From the NCBI GenBank assembly GCA_020027645.1, contig JAHKKM010000002.1:1-59256 (forward strand): 59,256 nt of DNA, given 5' to 3'. This document shows, in pieces, positions 8,610-17,057 of the stretch. This DNA is from Pseudomonadota bacterium (GTDB lineage Bacteria > Pseudomonadota > Gammaproteobacteria > Steroidobacterales > Woeseiaceae). The first letter of the stretch is position 1; each line of letters opens with the position of its first letter. A program made the position numbers and the translations under genes. The notes beneath the pieces are model-generated. The model saw nothing but the letters and a program-made list of their open reading frames with translations, searched no databases and was not told where the DNA came from.

Positions 8610-8849
8610 TCAGTCGCCCTTGCGCGCCGTAACAAAATCGATCGCCTGCTGAACAGTCGTGATTTTTTCAGCTTCTTCGTCCGGAATCTCCGTCTCGAAC
8701 TCTTCCTCGAGGGCCATTACCAGCTCCACCGTATCCAGTGAATCAGCGCCCAGGTCGTCGACAAACGAAGCATCGTTGGTGACTTCTTCTTCTTTGACAC
8801 CAAGCTGCTCCGCAACGATGGCCTTAACTTGTTCTTCGATACTGCTCAT
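8610..8849 (-). CDS. acpP: Acyl carrier protein
   Basis: This is a small acidic protein of 79 residues. The 4'-phosphopantetheine attachment serine sits in [19 protein letters not shown] at about residue 38. It carries acyl intermediates between the Fab enzymes and supplies acyl chains for phospholipid, lipid A and lipoate synthesis. An AAGGAG ribosome-binding site lies 11 bp before the ATG. The 226-bp gap to fabG upstream, the largest in this cluster, is AT-richer and holds weak promoter-like sequences (for example a TTGGGG/TATAGC pair). That suggests acpP-fabF has its own promoter, as in E. coli, but no clear one can be named. Confidence 0.97.
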   Translation of the reverse strand: MSSIEEQVKAIVAEQLGVKEEEVTNDASFVDDLGADSLDTVELVMALEEEFETEIPDEEAEKITTVQQAIDFVTARKGD

Positions 8850-9075
8850 GGTGGTCGCTTCTCCTTAAGAAGAGATATCTCAAAATCGCTCTGTTTCCCG
8901 TTGGGGGTGGTATTTGCCCGCACCAGGAAACGCTATAAGTCTTTGATTATTCACCCCAACCCGGTGGTGGCGATGTATTGTAAGTGAATCAACAGCCTCA
9001 TTCTACACATGCAATCGGGCATTTTTTGTCATTAGGCGTCAAAACACAGGACAACTAACCCGGCCGCATTGCAAC

Positions 9076-9831
9076 TCAAGCCATGAGCATACCGCCGTTG
9101 ACGTGCAGTGTTTCGCCGGTGATGTACGAGGCCGCAGTGGACGCCAGAAAAACCACCGAATCGGCAATGTCGCTGCCCTCTCCCAGTCGCGCCAGCGGTA
9201 CCTGCGCCAGCATCGCTGCGCGCTGCTCTTCCGTGAGTGCGCGAGTCATGTCGGTATCGATGAAGCCCGGCGCCACGACGTTGACGGTAATATTTCGCGA
9301 CCCGACTTCCCGTGCCAGTGATTTCGAGAAGCCGATGATCCCGGCTTTCGCTGCGGCATAGTTGGCCTGTCCGGCATTGCCCATTACACCGATCACCGAT
9401 GCAATATTGATAATGCGCCCGTGCCGCGCCTTCATCATGCCGCGCAATGAGGCCTTGCAAACCCGGTACATGCCGGACAGGTTGGTCGCGATGACCGCAT
9501 CCCATTCCTCGGACTTCATTCTCAGCAACAGGTTGTCGCGCGTGATGCCGGCGTTGTTCACAACAATCGTCGGGGCGCCCTCTTTTTCCAGAATATTCTT
9601 GAACGCGGCATCAACCGATTCTTCGACCGCCACGTCAAGGACGATACCGCGACCTTTGCCGGCGAGTGACTGCGTGATCGCCTGCGCGCCGGAGGAACTG
9701 GTCGCACTGCCTATTACGGTCGCACCGGCCCCGGCCAGGGCGCTTGCAATAGCGGCACCAATGCCGCGCGAGGCGCCGGTCACCAGGGCAACCTGCCCTT
9801 GCAGAGTTTTCGCATTAAATATATCACTCAT
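9076..9831 (-). CDS. fabG: 3-oxoacyl-ACP reductase
   Basis: This short-chain dehydrogenase performs the NADPH-dependent reduction of 3-oxoacyl-ACP. The cofactor motif is GASRGIGAAIA near residue 19, then NNAGITRDNLLLRM, the catalytic Ser in NIASVIGVMGNAGQANY, and the Tyr-x-x-x-Lys in NYAAAKAG at about 155-159. Its length (251) and the C-terminal ITGETLHVNGGMLM are typical FabG features. It lies 30 bp after fabD and upstream of acpP, which distinguishes it from the many other SDR proteins. Confidence 0.96.
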   Translation of the reverse strand: MSDIFNAKTLQGQVALVTGASRGIGAAIASALAGAGATVIGSATSSSGAQAITQSLAGKGRGIVLDVAVEESVDAAFKNILEKEGAPTIVVNNAGITRDNLLLRMKSEEWDAVIATNLSGMYRVCKASLRGMMKARHGRIINIASVIGVMGNAGQANYAAAKAGIIGFSKSLAREVGSRNITVNVVAPGFIDTDMTRALTEEQRAAMLAQVPLARLGEGSDIADSVVFLASTAASYITGETLHVNGGMLMA

Positions 9832-9861
9832 CCTATTGTAATCCTTATTTTTTATTTTCTG

Positions 9862-10782
9862 TCACAGCGCATCGGCCAGCGATTCGGGCGATTCAACAAA
9901 TTTTACGGCTATCGATTTATCGATGCGCCGAGCAAGCCCGCTGAGTACTTTTCCTGGGCCGCACTCGATCAGACGGTCCGCCCCGTTCGCCACCAGGTAC
10001 TGAACTGTTTCGACCCAGCGCACCGGGCTGTAAAGCTGTCGTGCAAGTCCATCGCGGATACTTGCAGGATCGGTATACGGCTTCACGTCAACATTGTTGA
10101 CAATCCTGACTTGCGGCTTCCGAATCTCGATCGCCTGCAGGGTCTCGGCCAGCTTGTCGGCGGCCGGGCGCATCAGCGCACAATGCGATGGCACGCTCAC
10201 GTTCAGCATCAGGGCTCGCCGTGCACCGGCTGCGGTCGCGAGCGCGACCGCCCGTTCAACCGCGGTCCTTGCCCCGGCGATGACCACCTGGCCTGGAGAA
10301 TTGAAATTGACGGCGCTGACGACCTCGCCCTGCCCGGCCCGGCTGCAGGCATCAACGACCTGCTCATCATCGAGACCCAGTATCGCAGCCATTGCACCGC
10401 TGCCTTCGGCAACTGCCGCTTGCATCAGCTCGCCGCGTGTCTGCACCAACGCCACCGCCGCCGGAAAATCCAGCGCCGCGGCGCACACCAGTGCCGTGTA
10501 CTCGCCCAGACTATGACCTGCCATCATGGCAGGTGTCCGCCCGCCCGCTTTGCGAAACGCCCTCCATGCAGCCACTCCGGCAGTCAACATGGCCGGCTGA
10601 GTGACCGCGGTGACGTCCAGTTTTTCAGCCGGCCCGTCCTGCACCAGTTTCCAAAGGTCATAGCCGAGCACATCGCTGGCTTCGGCATAACAGCCACGCA
10701 CTTCGTCGAATTCGGCGGCCAATTGCGCCTGCATGCCCGCGGATTGTGAGCCCTGGCCAGGAAAGATAACGGCATCGGTCAA
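9862..10782 (-). CDS. fabD: Malonyl-CoA:ACP transacylase
   Basis: The enzyme transfers malonyl from CoA to ACP. FPGQGSQSAGM opens the protein, the nucleophilic Ser is in AGHSLGEYTALV (about 92), the catalytic His is in SVPSHCALM (about 200), and VRWVETVQYL and LIECGPGKVLSGL close it. Translation starts at a TTG (10782): an AGGAG lies 8 bp upstream, and the frame immediately gives the conserved TDAVIFPGQG. fabH and plsX, which usually precede fabD, are not adjacent here; a rhombosortase gene takes their place. Confidence 0.95.
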   Translation of the reverse strand: MTDAVIFPGQGSQSAGMQAQLAAEFDEVRGCYAEASDVLGYDLWKLVQDGPAEKLDVTAVTQPAMLTAGVAAWRAFRKAGGRTPAMMAGHSLGEYTALVCAAALDFPAAVALVQTRGELMQAAVAEGSGAMAAILGLDDEQVVDACSRAGQGEVVSAVNFNSPGQVVIAGARTAVERAVALATAAGARRALMLNVSVPSHCALMRPAADKLAETLQAIEIRKPQVRIVNNVDVKPYTDPASIRDGLARQLYSPVRWVETVQYLVANGADRLIECGPGKVLSGLARRIDKSIAVKFVESPESLADAL

Positions 10783-10811
10783 TTCAGCGTCTCCTGTCGA
10801 ATTGCGCGGGA

Positions 10812-11417
10812 TTATATAGGCGCGATCCGGTCGGCCCTAATGAGAAAGGCGGCGGCGATACCGGCCAGCGCACCGTACAGGTGCGCATCGATGACAACGG
10901 CGGCACCTGCCAGCCCTTCCGAGCCCGGCAGCGGACCGATCAACTGCTCCCAGACCACCTTCGCCGCCACCAGCAGTCCCAGCAACAGCAAGTCGCGAGA
11001 CCCTTTGAGCAACAGCGCCAGGATGCCCGCCATCAGCATGCCGTGCAGCAGGCCGGACAGGCCCACATACCATTCCAGTCCCGGGTCGAGGAACCACAAC
11101 CCGGCGTCGATACCGACCAGCACCAGCAGCAGCACCAGGCACCAGCCCCTGGCAGAAAAAGCACGGCCGCAAATCGACCACACCAGGATCAAGCCAAGGA
11201 CATTGAGAACCAGATGGCCCCAGCCGAGGTGTACGAAATGGCCTGTCAGGAGCCGCCAGAACTGCCCGCCGCTGATGCCGGCGCGGTCGAATCGCAACGC
11301 AAGCCGCCCTGCGTCGGCAGCGCACTCCAAAAGCAAGCTGAATGCCGTGACGATCGCCGGCAATGTCCAGTAGCGAATGGCCGGCGGCGCGCCGCGCCAG
11401 GCTTGGCCTAACCCCAT
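10812..11417 (-). CDS. rrtA: Rhombosortase (rhomboid-family intramembrane serine protease)
   Basis: The 201-residue membrane protein has about six hydrophobic segments. Its motifs are those of the rhombosortase branch of rhomboids: GHFVHLGWGHLVLNVLGL, the nucleophile Ser in VGLSGLLHG at about residue 120, and the partner His in VIDAHLYGALAG near residue 182. Family knowledge: rhombosortases cleave proteins ending in a GlyGly-CTERM tail and help attach them to the cell surface. No GlyGly-CTERM protein is encoded in the window, so its substrates must be elsewhere. The gene is divergent from gspG, whose secretion system would carry such substrates. The call rests on motif layout; an ordinary rhomboid is the alternative. 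Confidence 0.83.
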   Translation of the reverse strand: MGLGQAWRGAPPAIRYWTLPAIVTAFSLLLECAADAGRLALRFDRAGISGGQFWRLLTGHFVHLGWGHLVLNVLGLILVWSICGRAFSARGWCLVLLLVLVGIDAGLWFLDPGLEWYVGLSGLLHGMLMAGILALLLKGSRDLLLLGLLVAAKVVWEQLIGPLPGSEGLAGAAVVIDAHLYGALAGIAAAFLIRADRIAPI

Positions 11418-11490
11418 GTTTGTTATACTCGCGTTTATTGAGATTATGCATTAACACGGCAGCCTTTCGTCTGCCGACCGGAGCCAGCCA

Positions 11491-11943
11491 GTGAACATTT
11501 GCAACCTTGGTCCGCGGCAACCACGTGGCCAGCGCGGGTTTACCCTGATCGAAATCATGGTGGTTGTGATCATCCTGGGAATTCTTGCCGCAATCGTCGC
11601 GCCGAATGTCATCGGTCGTATCGATGACGCGCAGATTGCGCGAGCGCAACAGGATTTGCGCAACATAGAAAGCGCGATGAAATTCTATCGGCTGGACAAT
11701 TTCAGCTACCCGACCAGCGAGCAGGGAATCGATGCCCTGGTCACGCGCCCATCGGACCCGAACATCCGCAACTGGAAAGCCGGGGGCTATCTGCCCCGGA
11801 TACCCAAAGACCCCTGGGGCAATCCCTACCTTTACCTCAGTCCCGGCAATAACGGTGAAATTGATATCTACACGCTGGGTCGTGACGGGAACCCCGGTGG
11901 CGAAGGTATCGATGCCGATATCGGTAACTGGAACCTCGAGTAA
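11491..11943 (+). CDS. gspG: Type II secretion major pseudopilin GspG
   Basis: The precursor has 150 residues. The prepilin peptidase site is RGQRG/FTLIEIMVVV with Gly before the cut and Glu at +5. The globular domain shows the GspG features IPKDPWGNPYLYLSPG and the calcium-site region ending DIGNW. It is the main subunit of the periplasmic pseudopilus. Translation starts with GTG at 11491, with GGAG 7 bp upstream. It opens an eight-gene plus-strand operon in the canonical order G-H-I-J-K-L-M-N. Confidence 0.96.
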   Translation: MNICNLGPRQPRGQRGFTLIEIMVVVIILGILAAIVAPNVIGRIDDAQIARAQQDLRNIESAMKFYRLDNFSYPTSEQGIDALVTRPSDPNIRNWKAGGYLPRIPKDPWGNPYLYLSPGNNGEIDIYTLGRDGNPGGEGIDADIGNWNLE

Positions 11944-11950
11944 ATCGGTC

Positions 11951-12550
11951 ATGATCGCAGCTGCTCGCGACAGGCAGGATGCCGTTCGCAAGCACGGGGC
12001 ATTCACGTTGATCGAGCTGCTGGTTGTCGTGGTGATCATCGGCATCGTCAGTTCATTCCTCTTGTTGTCGTTCGGCATCCTGGGCAATGACCGTGCGCTG
12101 GATCAGCAGGTACGTCGCCTCGGCTCGCTGCTGGAACTGACTCGCGATGAGGCGACGCTTCAGGGTCGCGATTTCGGCCTCGAGGTGATGCAAGGCGGGT
12201 ACCGGTTCGTCGAACTCGATCCGATACTCGGACAGTGGAGTGAGGTTGTCGGCGATGACATGCTGAAGTCACGGCAACTTGAGGAGGATATGGAAATCGA
12301 ACTGTACATCGAAGACCGAAAGGTTGTGTTGTCCAGGGACCCGGCGAAGACCGAAAGGAAGCAAGACAACCAGATGAACCAGCGTAATCTCCGGGAGGAT
12401 TACGCACCGCATGTATTGATTCTTTCCAGCGGTGACCTGTCGCCGTTCCGTATGACTATTGTTCGCGCTGCTGACCGCGCCAGGAAGACACTTTCAGTCT
12501 CAGTCGCCGGTGAAATCAGGATCGAGTCCGATGACCAGGCTGCACGCTAG
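11951..12550 (+). CDS. gspH: Type II secretion minor pseudopilin GspH
   Basis: The 199-residue protein begins 7 bp after gspG. An N-terminal prepilin-type helix (FTLIELLVVVVIIGIVSSF) is followed by a GspH-type beta domain with LLELTRDEATLQGRDFGLEV and YRFVELDP. The residue before the expected cleavage site is Ala (KHGA/FTLIE) instead of the usual Gly, though a Gly sits one position earlier. It is a tip-proximal minor pseudopilin. The gene overlaps gspI by 20 bp. Confidence 0.92.
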   Translation: MIAAARDRQDAVRKHGAFTLIELLVVVVIIGIVSSFLLLSFGILGNDRALDQQVRRLGSLLELTRDEATLQGRDFGLEVMQGGYRFVELDPILGQWSEVVGDDMLKSRQLEEDMEIELYIEDRKVVLSRDPAKTERKQDNQMNQRNLREDYAPHVLILSSGDLSPFRMTIVRAADRARKTLSVSVAGEIRIESDDQAAR

Positions 12551-12980
12551 AGCGGCACCGAACTGCCGCGGCTTCACTTTGGTCGAGGTGATGGTCGCTC
12601 TGGCGATTGCCGCACTCGGGCTCGCCGCAGTCGCCGCGTCGGTCAGTCAGATGGTTGATGCGGCAATGACAATGCAGCAGCGCAGTTATGCCAACTGGAT
12701 TGCCCAAAACAAGATTGCAGAGCTAAGACTCGCCAATATTGTCCCGGAAGTCAGCAGCACATCCGGTCAGACTCAATATGCCGGCCTTGAATGGGAGTGG
12801 CGCGCGAACATTTCCGAAACCGGTGTCGAGAACCTGTATCGCGTGGATGTAACAGTGTCGCAGCCGGGTAGTGACGAAATTTTGCGCACAGTCGCGGGAT
12901 TCATCGGAGAACCGGGCGTCCCCGGCCAGAGCAATATCGCATGGACCAGCAATGCACGGGCGGGCGGCAACGACCAATGA
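12531..12980 (+). CDS. gspI: Type II secretion minor pseudopilin GspI
   Basis: The 149-residue protein has a standard prepilin site NCRG/FTLVEVMVAL and the GspI sequence QRSYANWIAQNKIAELRL, followed by an alternating beta domain (YAGLEWEWRANIS). The chosen ATG at 12531 lies inside the end of gspH and gives a 19-residue leader. GspI, J and K form the trimeric tip that starts pseudopilus assembly; all three are encoded in sequence here with ATGA-type overlaps. Confidence 0.93.
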   Translation: MTRLHARAAPNCRGFTLVEVMVALAIAALGLAAVAASVSQMVDAAMTMQQRSYANWIAQNKIAELRLANIVPEVSSTSGQTQYAGLEWEWRANISETGVENLYRVDVTVSQPGSDEILRTVAGFIGEPGVPGQSNIAWTSNARAGGNDQ

Positions 12981-13597
12981 AGACTGCCTTGCACCGTCAA
13001 TCGGCTTTCACCCTCATCGAGGTCCTGGTGTCGCTCGCCGTATTCTCGATCCTGGCAGCACTGGCCTACGGCGTGCTCAATCAGACACTGGCAAGTGCAG
13101 ATCTCTTGAACGAAAGAATGGATCGCCTGCAGGCCTTGCAGCGCACCATGCGTACCCTGAGCGAGGATTTCATGCAGCTGACGCCGCGTCCTGTACGCGA
13201 CGAACTGGGCGACAGCTACGCCGCAGCACTGCAAACCAGCTTCCAGTCCGGATTTGCCCTCGAGCTGACCAGGGGTGGCTGGAACAATCCGCTTGCATTA
13301 CCGCGTGGCACGCTCCAAAGAGCCGCTTACCGTATCGAGGACGGGCAACTGTTGCGTTACCACTGGAACGTGCTCGATCGCACATTCAGCAACGAACTGA
13401 TCGGTGTCACCCTGCTCGCAGGTGTCGACAGCATCGCGTTCCGTTTCATGCAGGACAACGGCGAATGGATCGACCAGTGGCCACCGCAGGGAGCAGCTGG
13501 ATTACCGGGTCTGCGACAGCGGCCACGCGCGGTCGAGATTATCCTGACCTTGCAGGATGAAGGCATATTGACGCGGCTAATCGAGATCGCACGATGA
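12977..13597 (+). CDS. gspJ: Type II secretion minor pseudopilin GspJ
   Basis: The ATG overlaps the stop of gspI (ATGA). The 206-residue protein shows FTLIEVLVSLAVFSILAALAYG and the GspJ core MDRLQALQRTMRTLSEDFMQLTPR, with LPRGTLQRAAYRIEDGQLLRY in the beta domain. As in GspH, the residue before the predicted cleavage is Ala (RQSA/FTLIE), and here there is no nearby Gly. The Glu at +5 is kept. Confidence 0.93.
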   Translation: MKTALHRQSAFTLIEVLVSLAVFSILAALAYGVLNQTLASADLLNERMDRLQALQRTMRTLSEDFMQLTPRPVRDELGDSYAAALQTSFQSGFALELTRGGWNNPLALPRGTLQRAAYRIEDGQLLRYHWNVLDRTFSNELIGVTLLAGVDSIAFRFMQDNGEWIDQWPPQGAAGLPGLRQRPRAVEIILTLQDEGILTRLIEIAR

Positions 13598-14526
13598 CAA
13601 ACAGGCTCAGCATTACACGAAATCGCGGCGTCGCACTGATAACCGCAATGCTGATCACAACGCTCGCCACGCTGGTGGCAACCAATCTCGCCTGGGACAA
13701 TGCCATGGATGTACGCCGGACCATGGTGTTGCTGAACCGGGACCAGGCGCTGCAGGTTGCCTTGGGTGCCGAGAGCCTTGTGATCGGCGTATTGCACCAG
13801 GATCTGGAGGAAGGCCAGACAGATCATCTGGGCGAATTCTGGGCCGGCGACCTTCCGGTATTTCCAATCGACGGCGGGGAAGTCTTTGGCACCATCGTGG
13901 ACCTGCAGGGTCGTTTCAATGTCAACAACCTGATTGGCGAGGACGGCCAGATCGACGCGGATGCGCTGGAGCAATTCCGCCGCCTGCTGAATGCACTGGG
14001 GCTGGATCCCCGGTTTGCGGGCATCACGGCAGACTGGCTGGACGACGACCAGGACGCCGAGTTTCCGGATGGTGCCGAAGATCCGATCTATACCGGCATC
14101 CTGCCGCCCTACCGCAGCGCCAATCAGTTGTTGACCTCGGTCAGTGAGCTTGCGGCCCTGGAAGGCATGGACAAAGCCACCTTCGACACCTTGCTGCCGC
14201 ACATTACGGCGTTGCCGGGACGTACCAACATCAACGTCAACACAGCGACTGCCGCTGTATTGCAATCGCTGGATGAAAACATGACGCCATCGGATGTCGA
14301 GGGACTGATAATGGAGCGGGAAAGCGGCGGATTCAGCGATATACAAACGTCATTTTCGTCTCTCGTTACGCCGGATGTGCTAAACAGGCTGAATGACTCG
14401 ACGGACTATTTCCAGTTTCGAACCGTGGTGCGAATTGACACCGTTCGGATTACGCTTTACAGCTTGCTGTTGCGTGGACCTACCGGCGATGTGACGCCCA
14501 TCGTGCGCAGCCTGGGAACGAATTAA
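13594..14526 (+). CDS. gspK: Type II secretion minor pseudopilin GspK
   Basis: The 310-residue protein has the shortened leader and atypical site of GspK (TRNRG/VALITAMLIT, no Glu at +5). It is followed by LQGRFNVNNLI, DWLDDD, YRSANQLLTSVSEL and GRTNINVNTATAAVL, all diagnostic of the large alpha domain. GspK caps the pseudopilus tip with GspI and GspJ. It overlaps gspJ by 4 bp and precedes gspL by 2 bp. Confidence 0.95.
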   Translation: MTNRLSITRNRGVALITAMLITTLATLVATNLAWDNAMDVRRTMVLLNRDQALQVALGAESLVIGVLHQDLEEGQTDHLGEFWAGDLPVFPIDGGEVFGTIVDLQGRFNVNNLIGEDGQIDADALEQFRRLLNALGLDPRFAGITADWLDDDQDAEFPDGAEDPIYTGILPPYRSANQLLTSVSELAALEGMDKATFDTLLPHITALPGRTNINVNTATAAVLQSLDENMTPSDVEGLIMERESGGFSDIQTSFSSLVTPDVLNRLNDSTDYFQFRTVVRIDTVRITLYSLLLRGPTGDVTPIVRSLGTN

Positions 14527-14528
14527 CG

Positions 14529-15806
14529 ATGCCTGAATCTCTCGTCATTCGAATCGGCGCGCACCCGGCGGAGAGCGCAAGCTGGATTGCGGTCGATTCG
14601 GCCGGTGGCCGGCGCAGCCCTCCCGTAACCGGACCACTTACCGAGGCCGTCAATGACATCGGCGAACGCGCTGTCATAGTGCTCGTGCCAAGTGCGGAAG
14701 TGCTGACTACGGCCGTAGATATTCCGGTCAAAGCCGGTGCACGCATGCTCGCGGCACTGCCCTACGCGCTGGAGGAATTTGTCGCGGATGACGTCGATGC
14801 GCTGCACTTTGCCGCGGGCACCAGGCGAAGCAGCGGTCGGACGCCCGTATCGGTCGTCAACCGGGAGAAACTGCGGGCCTGGCTGACACTTCTTGCCGAT
14901 GCAGGAATACATCCGTCATCGTTGGTCGCCGAAAGTTACGGATTGGCACGCATTCCGGGCACGATCAGCATGCTGGTTGCCGAAGATCAGGTCGTGATCA
15001 ATAACGGTGCTGACGTTGAACTTGTGCTCCAGGGCGTCAGTCCCGGCGATGCTCTGGTTGCCATCGGGGCGCTCGATCCGGGGACCGACGGTGATGAATC
15101 AGCGGCCGCTGCGACGAGCATGCCCCGCCATGTGCTGGTTTATTGCGATGCCGGCGAGGATGAGCGGTTCGCACACGACTGGATTGCCATTCGCCAGGAA
15201 ATGGACAGCTTGGATATCAAAATTCTCGCGGACGGAGTTCTGCCGCGCCTCGCTGTCACTGTCGTTACGGCTTCGGGAGTCAACCTGCTTCAGGGCGAAT
15301 TCGGCAAACGCAGCGATTACACCAGTTTGCTCAGGCCATGGAAGTACGCCGCAATGCTGCTGGTTGCCTTCGTCGCAATCAGTTTGGGTGCCAAAGCTGC
15401 CGATATGTTCCGCCTGAAGCGGCAGGAGACGGCGCTGAAGACCGAGTTTCATGAACAGTATCGGCAGATTTCGCCGGGTGCGGCCGACGTGGTCGATCCT
15501 GCCGCCGTGGTCAGCTCGCTTCGTACCCGGGCCGGTGCCGGCAGCCGTGGGACTGCGCCTGTCTTCCTTCAATCGATGGAACAGCTGAGTCGCGCCATGC
15601 AGCAGAATCAGGCCGTGCGCATCGAGGCGATCAGTTATCGCAGCGGCGTCGTCGATGTACGTCTGTCAGCGCCGGATGTCGCAACGCTGGACAACATCCA
15701 ACGTGTGGTCGGTGAGACGGGCCGCTTTACAGCAGCCATACAGTCGACCGATCAGGACGGAGAAAAAGTCAGCAGCAGGATTCAGATCCAGGTGAACGGC
15801 GCATGA
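14529..15806 (+). CDS. gspL: Type II secretion inner-membrane protein GspL
   Basis: The 425-residue protein has an N-terminal cytoplasmic actin-like domain (LVIRIGAHPAE, AARMLAALPYALEEFVADDVD-like region at about 70-95) that in the family contacts the ATPase GspE. A single membrane segment follows at about 275-292 (YAAMLLVAFVAISLGA), then a periplasmic ferredoxin-like domain (VRIEAISYRSGVVDVRLSAP). It links the cytoplasmic motor to GspM and the pseudopilus. The motor genes gspE and gspF are not in this operon. Confidence 0.92.
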   Translation: MPESLVIRIGAHPAESASWIAVDSAGGRRSPPVTGPLTEAVNDIGERAVIVLVPSAEVLTTAVDIPVKAGARMLAALPYALEEFVADDVDALHFAAGTRRSSGRTPVSVVNREKLRAWLTLLADAGIHPSSLVAESYGLARIPGTISMLVAEDQVVINNGADVELVLQGVSPGDALVAIGALDPGTDGDESAAAATSMPRHVLVYCDAGEDERFAHDWIAIRQEMDSLDIKILADGVLPRLAVTVVTASGVNLLQGEFGKRSDYTSLLRPWKYAAMLLVAFVAISLGAKAADMFRLKRQETALKTEFHEQYRQISPGAADVVDPAAVVSSLRTRAGAGSRGTAPVFLQSMEQLSRAMQQNQAVRIEAISYRSGVVDVRLSAPDVATLDNIQRVVGETGRFTAAIQSTDQDGEKVSSRIQIQVNGA

Positions 15807-16282
15807 AGGCCTGGTTCGAAGCATTGCAGCCGCGAGAGCGCGGATTCGTCCTGAGCGCGATTGCGGTTGTCGCACTTGCGATCCTGTATCTGGGTGTGTG
15901 GCGGCCGCTCGGCCGGGCCCACACAAACATGCAAACGAGCGTGCAAACCTGGGGTACGGCATTGGCTGAACTGCGCCCGTTGCAGGCGACTTTGCAAAAC
16001 TCATCACTTACTGGTGCGCAATCGAGCGGGAATGAATCACTGGTCGTCATAATCGACAACAGTCTGCGGCAGCGCGGACTGTACAGCGCGTTGCAACGCA
16101 GTCAGCCGACTGCACAGAATGGTATCCGCGTCGAGTTCGAGAATGCCGCGTTCGACGACCTGATTCTCTGGCTTGGCGACCTCGCAACTTCGCATGGCCT
16201 GCAGCTTCAATCCGGCAGCTTTTCCAGCAACGAAACGGAGAATGCGGGCCGCGTCAATGCGACAGTGACATTGGAACGATAA
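15803..16282 (+). CDS. gspM: Type II secretion inner-membrane protein GspM
   Basis: The 159-residue bitopic protein has a short cytoplasmic start (KAWFEALQPRERGF), a membrane segment at about 18-36 (LSAIAVVALAILYLGVW) and a periplasmic domain (VVIDNSLRQRGLYSALQRSQP, VRVEFENAAFDDLILWL-type motif). It overlaps the end of gspL by 4 bp; the two proteins form a heterocomplex in the assembly platform. The length and position are exactly those of gspM. Confidence 0.92.
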   Translation: MKAWFEALQPRERGFVLSAIAVVALAILYLGVWRPLGRAHTNMQTSVQTWGTALAELRPLQATLQNSSLTGAQSSGNESLVVIIDNSLRQRGLYSALQRSQPTAQNGIRVEFENAAFDDLILWLGDLATSHGLQLQSGSFSSNETENAGRVNATVTLER

Positions 16283-16285
16283 AGC

Positions 16286-17023
16286 ATGTTGACGAAAAAG
16301 CGGCTCATGGCCGCCGGTCTTGCGACCTTCATCCTTGGCGTATTGCTTACCTTTCCTGCTCGGGTTCCGTATAGCTGGATTTCTTCACCTGATTTCCGGC
16401 TATCCGGAATTTCCGGCACGGTGTGGCGGGGTCAGGCGGCCGAGGGTTTCGCAGCCGGCATCTACTTGCGCGATTTGCGATGGTCATTCCAGCCGCTGTC
16501 GATTCTCCACGGACGATTGGCGTACCGGGTTGAATCGAACAGTACTTTTGGCACGATCCGCAGCGTGGTTGGCCTGGGCTTCAGCGGCGCTGTGACCTTG
16601 CAAGACTTTGCCAGCACGTTTTCGCTGCAGGAATTTCGGGACCTGTTCCAGTTACAGGGATTTGACGGCACGTTGCAGGCCGACTTCGAGTCCATAGTAC
16701 TGGAGAATGGTTTCCCTACGGCAGCAAACGGCAGCGTGCGGCTTTCAAATTTGCTTGCACCGCAACTTTCGCCGCTTGCCATCGGCGACTACCGGGCCGA
16801 ATTTACCAGCAACGCAGACGGCATCCTGGGATCCGTCGAGGATAGTGGCGGCGTACTCGACGTAGCAGGCACGATCTTGCTGGGCCTTGACCGAAGCTAT
16901 TCGTTTGTCGGAACAGTAGCTGCGTTGCCGGAGGCACCGCCCGGACTGAGCGATCAACTGCGTTTTCTTGGCTCGCCGGACGCACGCGGCTATCGCGAAT
17001 TTCGGATCGAAGGCCGCCTCTAA
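16286..17023 (+). CDS. gspN: Type II secretion protein GspN
   Basis: This is the last gene of the secretion operon, 3 bp after gspM. The 245-residue protein has one N-terminal membrane segment (LMAAGLATFILGVLLTFPA). Its periplasmic domain begins FRLSGISGTVWRGQA, followed by LRDLRWSFQPLSILHGRLAY, both typical of GspN. The role of GspN is poorly defined and many type II systems lack it. It ends 34 bp from the convergent AddA-like gene. Confidence 0.9.
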   Translation: MLTKKRLMAAGLATFILGVLLTFPARVPYSWISSPDFRLSGISGTVWRGQAAEGFAAGIYLRDLRWSFQPLSILHGRLAYRVESNSTFGTIRSVVGLGFSGAVTLQDFASTFSLQEFRDLFQLQGFDGTLQADFESIVLENGFPTAANGSVRLSNLLAPQLSPLAIGDYRAEFTSNADGILGSVEDSGGVLDVAGTILLGLDRSYSFVGTVAALPEAPPGLSDQLRFLGSPDARGYREFRIEGRL

Positions 17024-17057
17024 TCATGACATCGGATATCAGCTGAGCCTGCAGGTA

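Noticed and set aside
10837..12087. Minus-strand frame of 416 codons across the rrtA-gspG-gspH region
   Set aside because: It overlaps rrtA in a different frame and runs antisense through gspG and gspH; its sequence is low-complexity and matches nothing.
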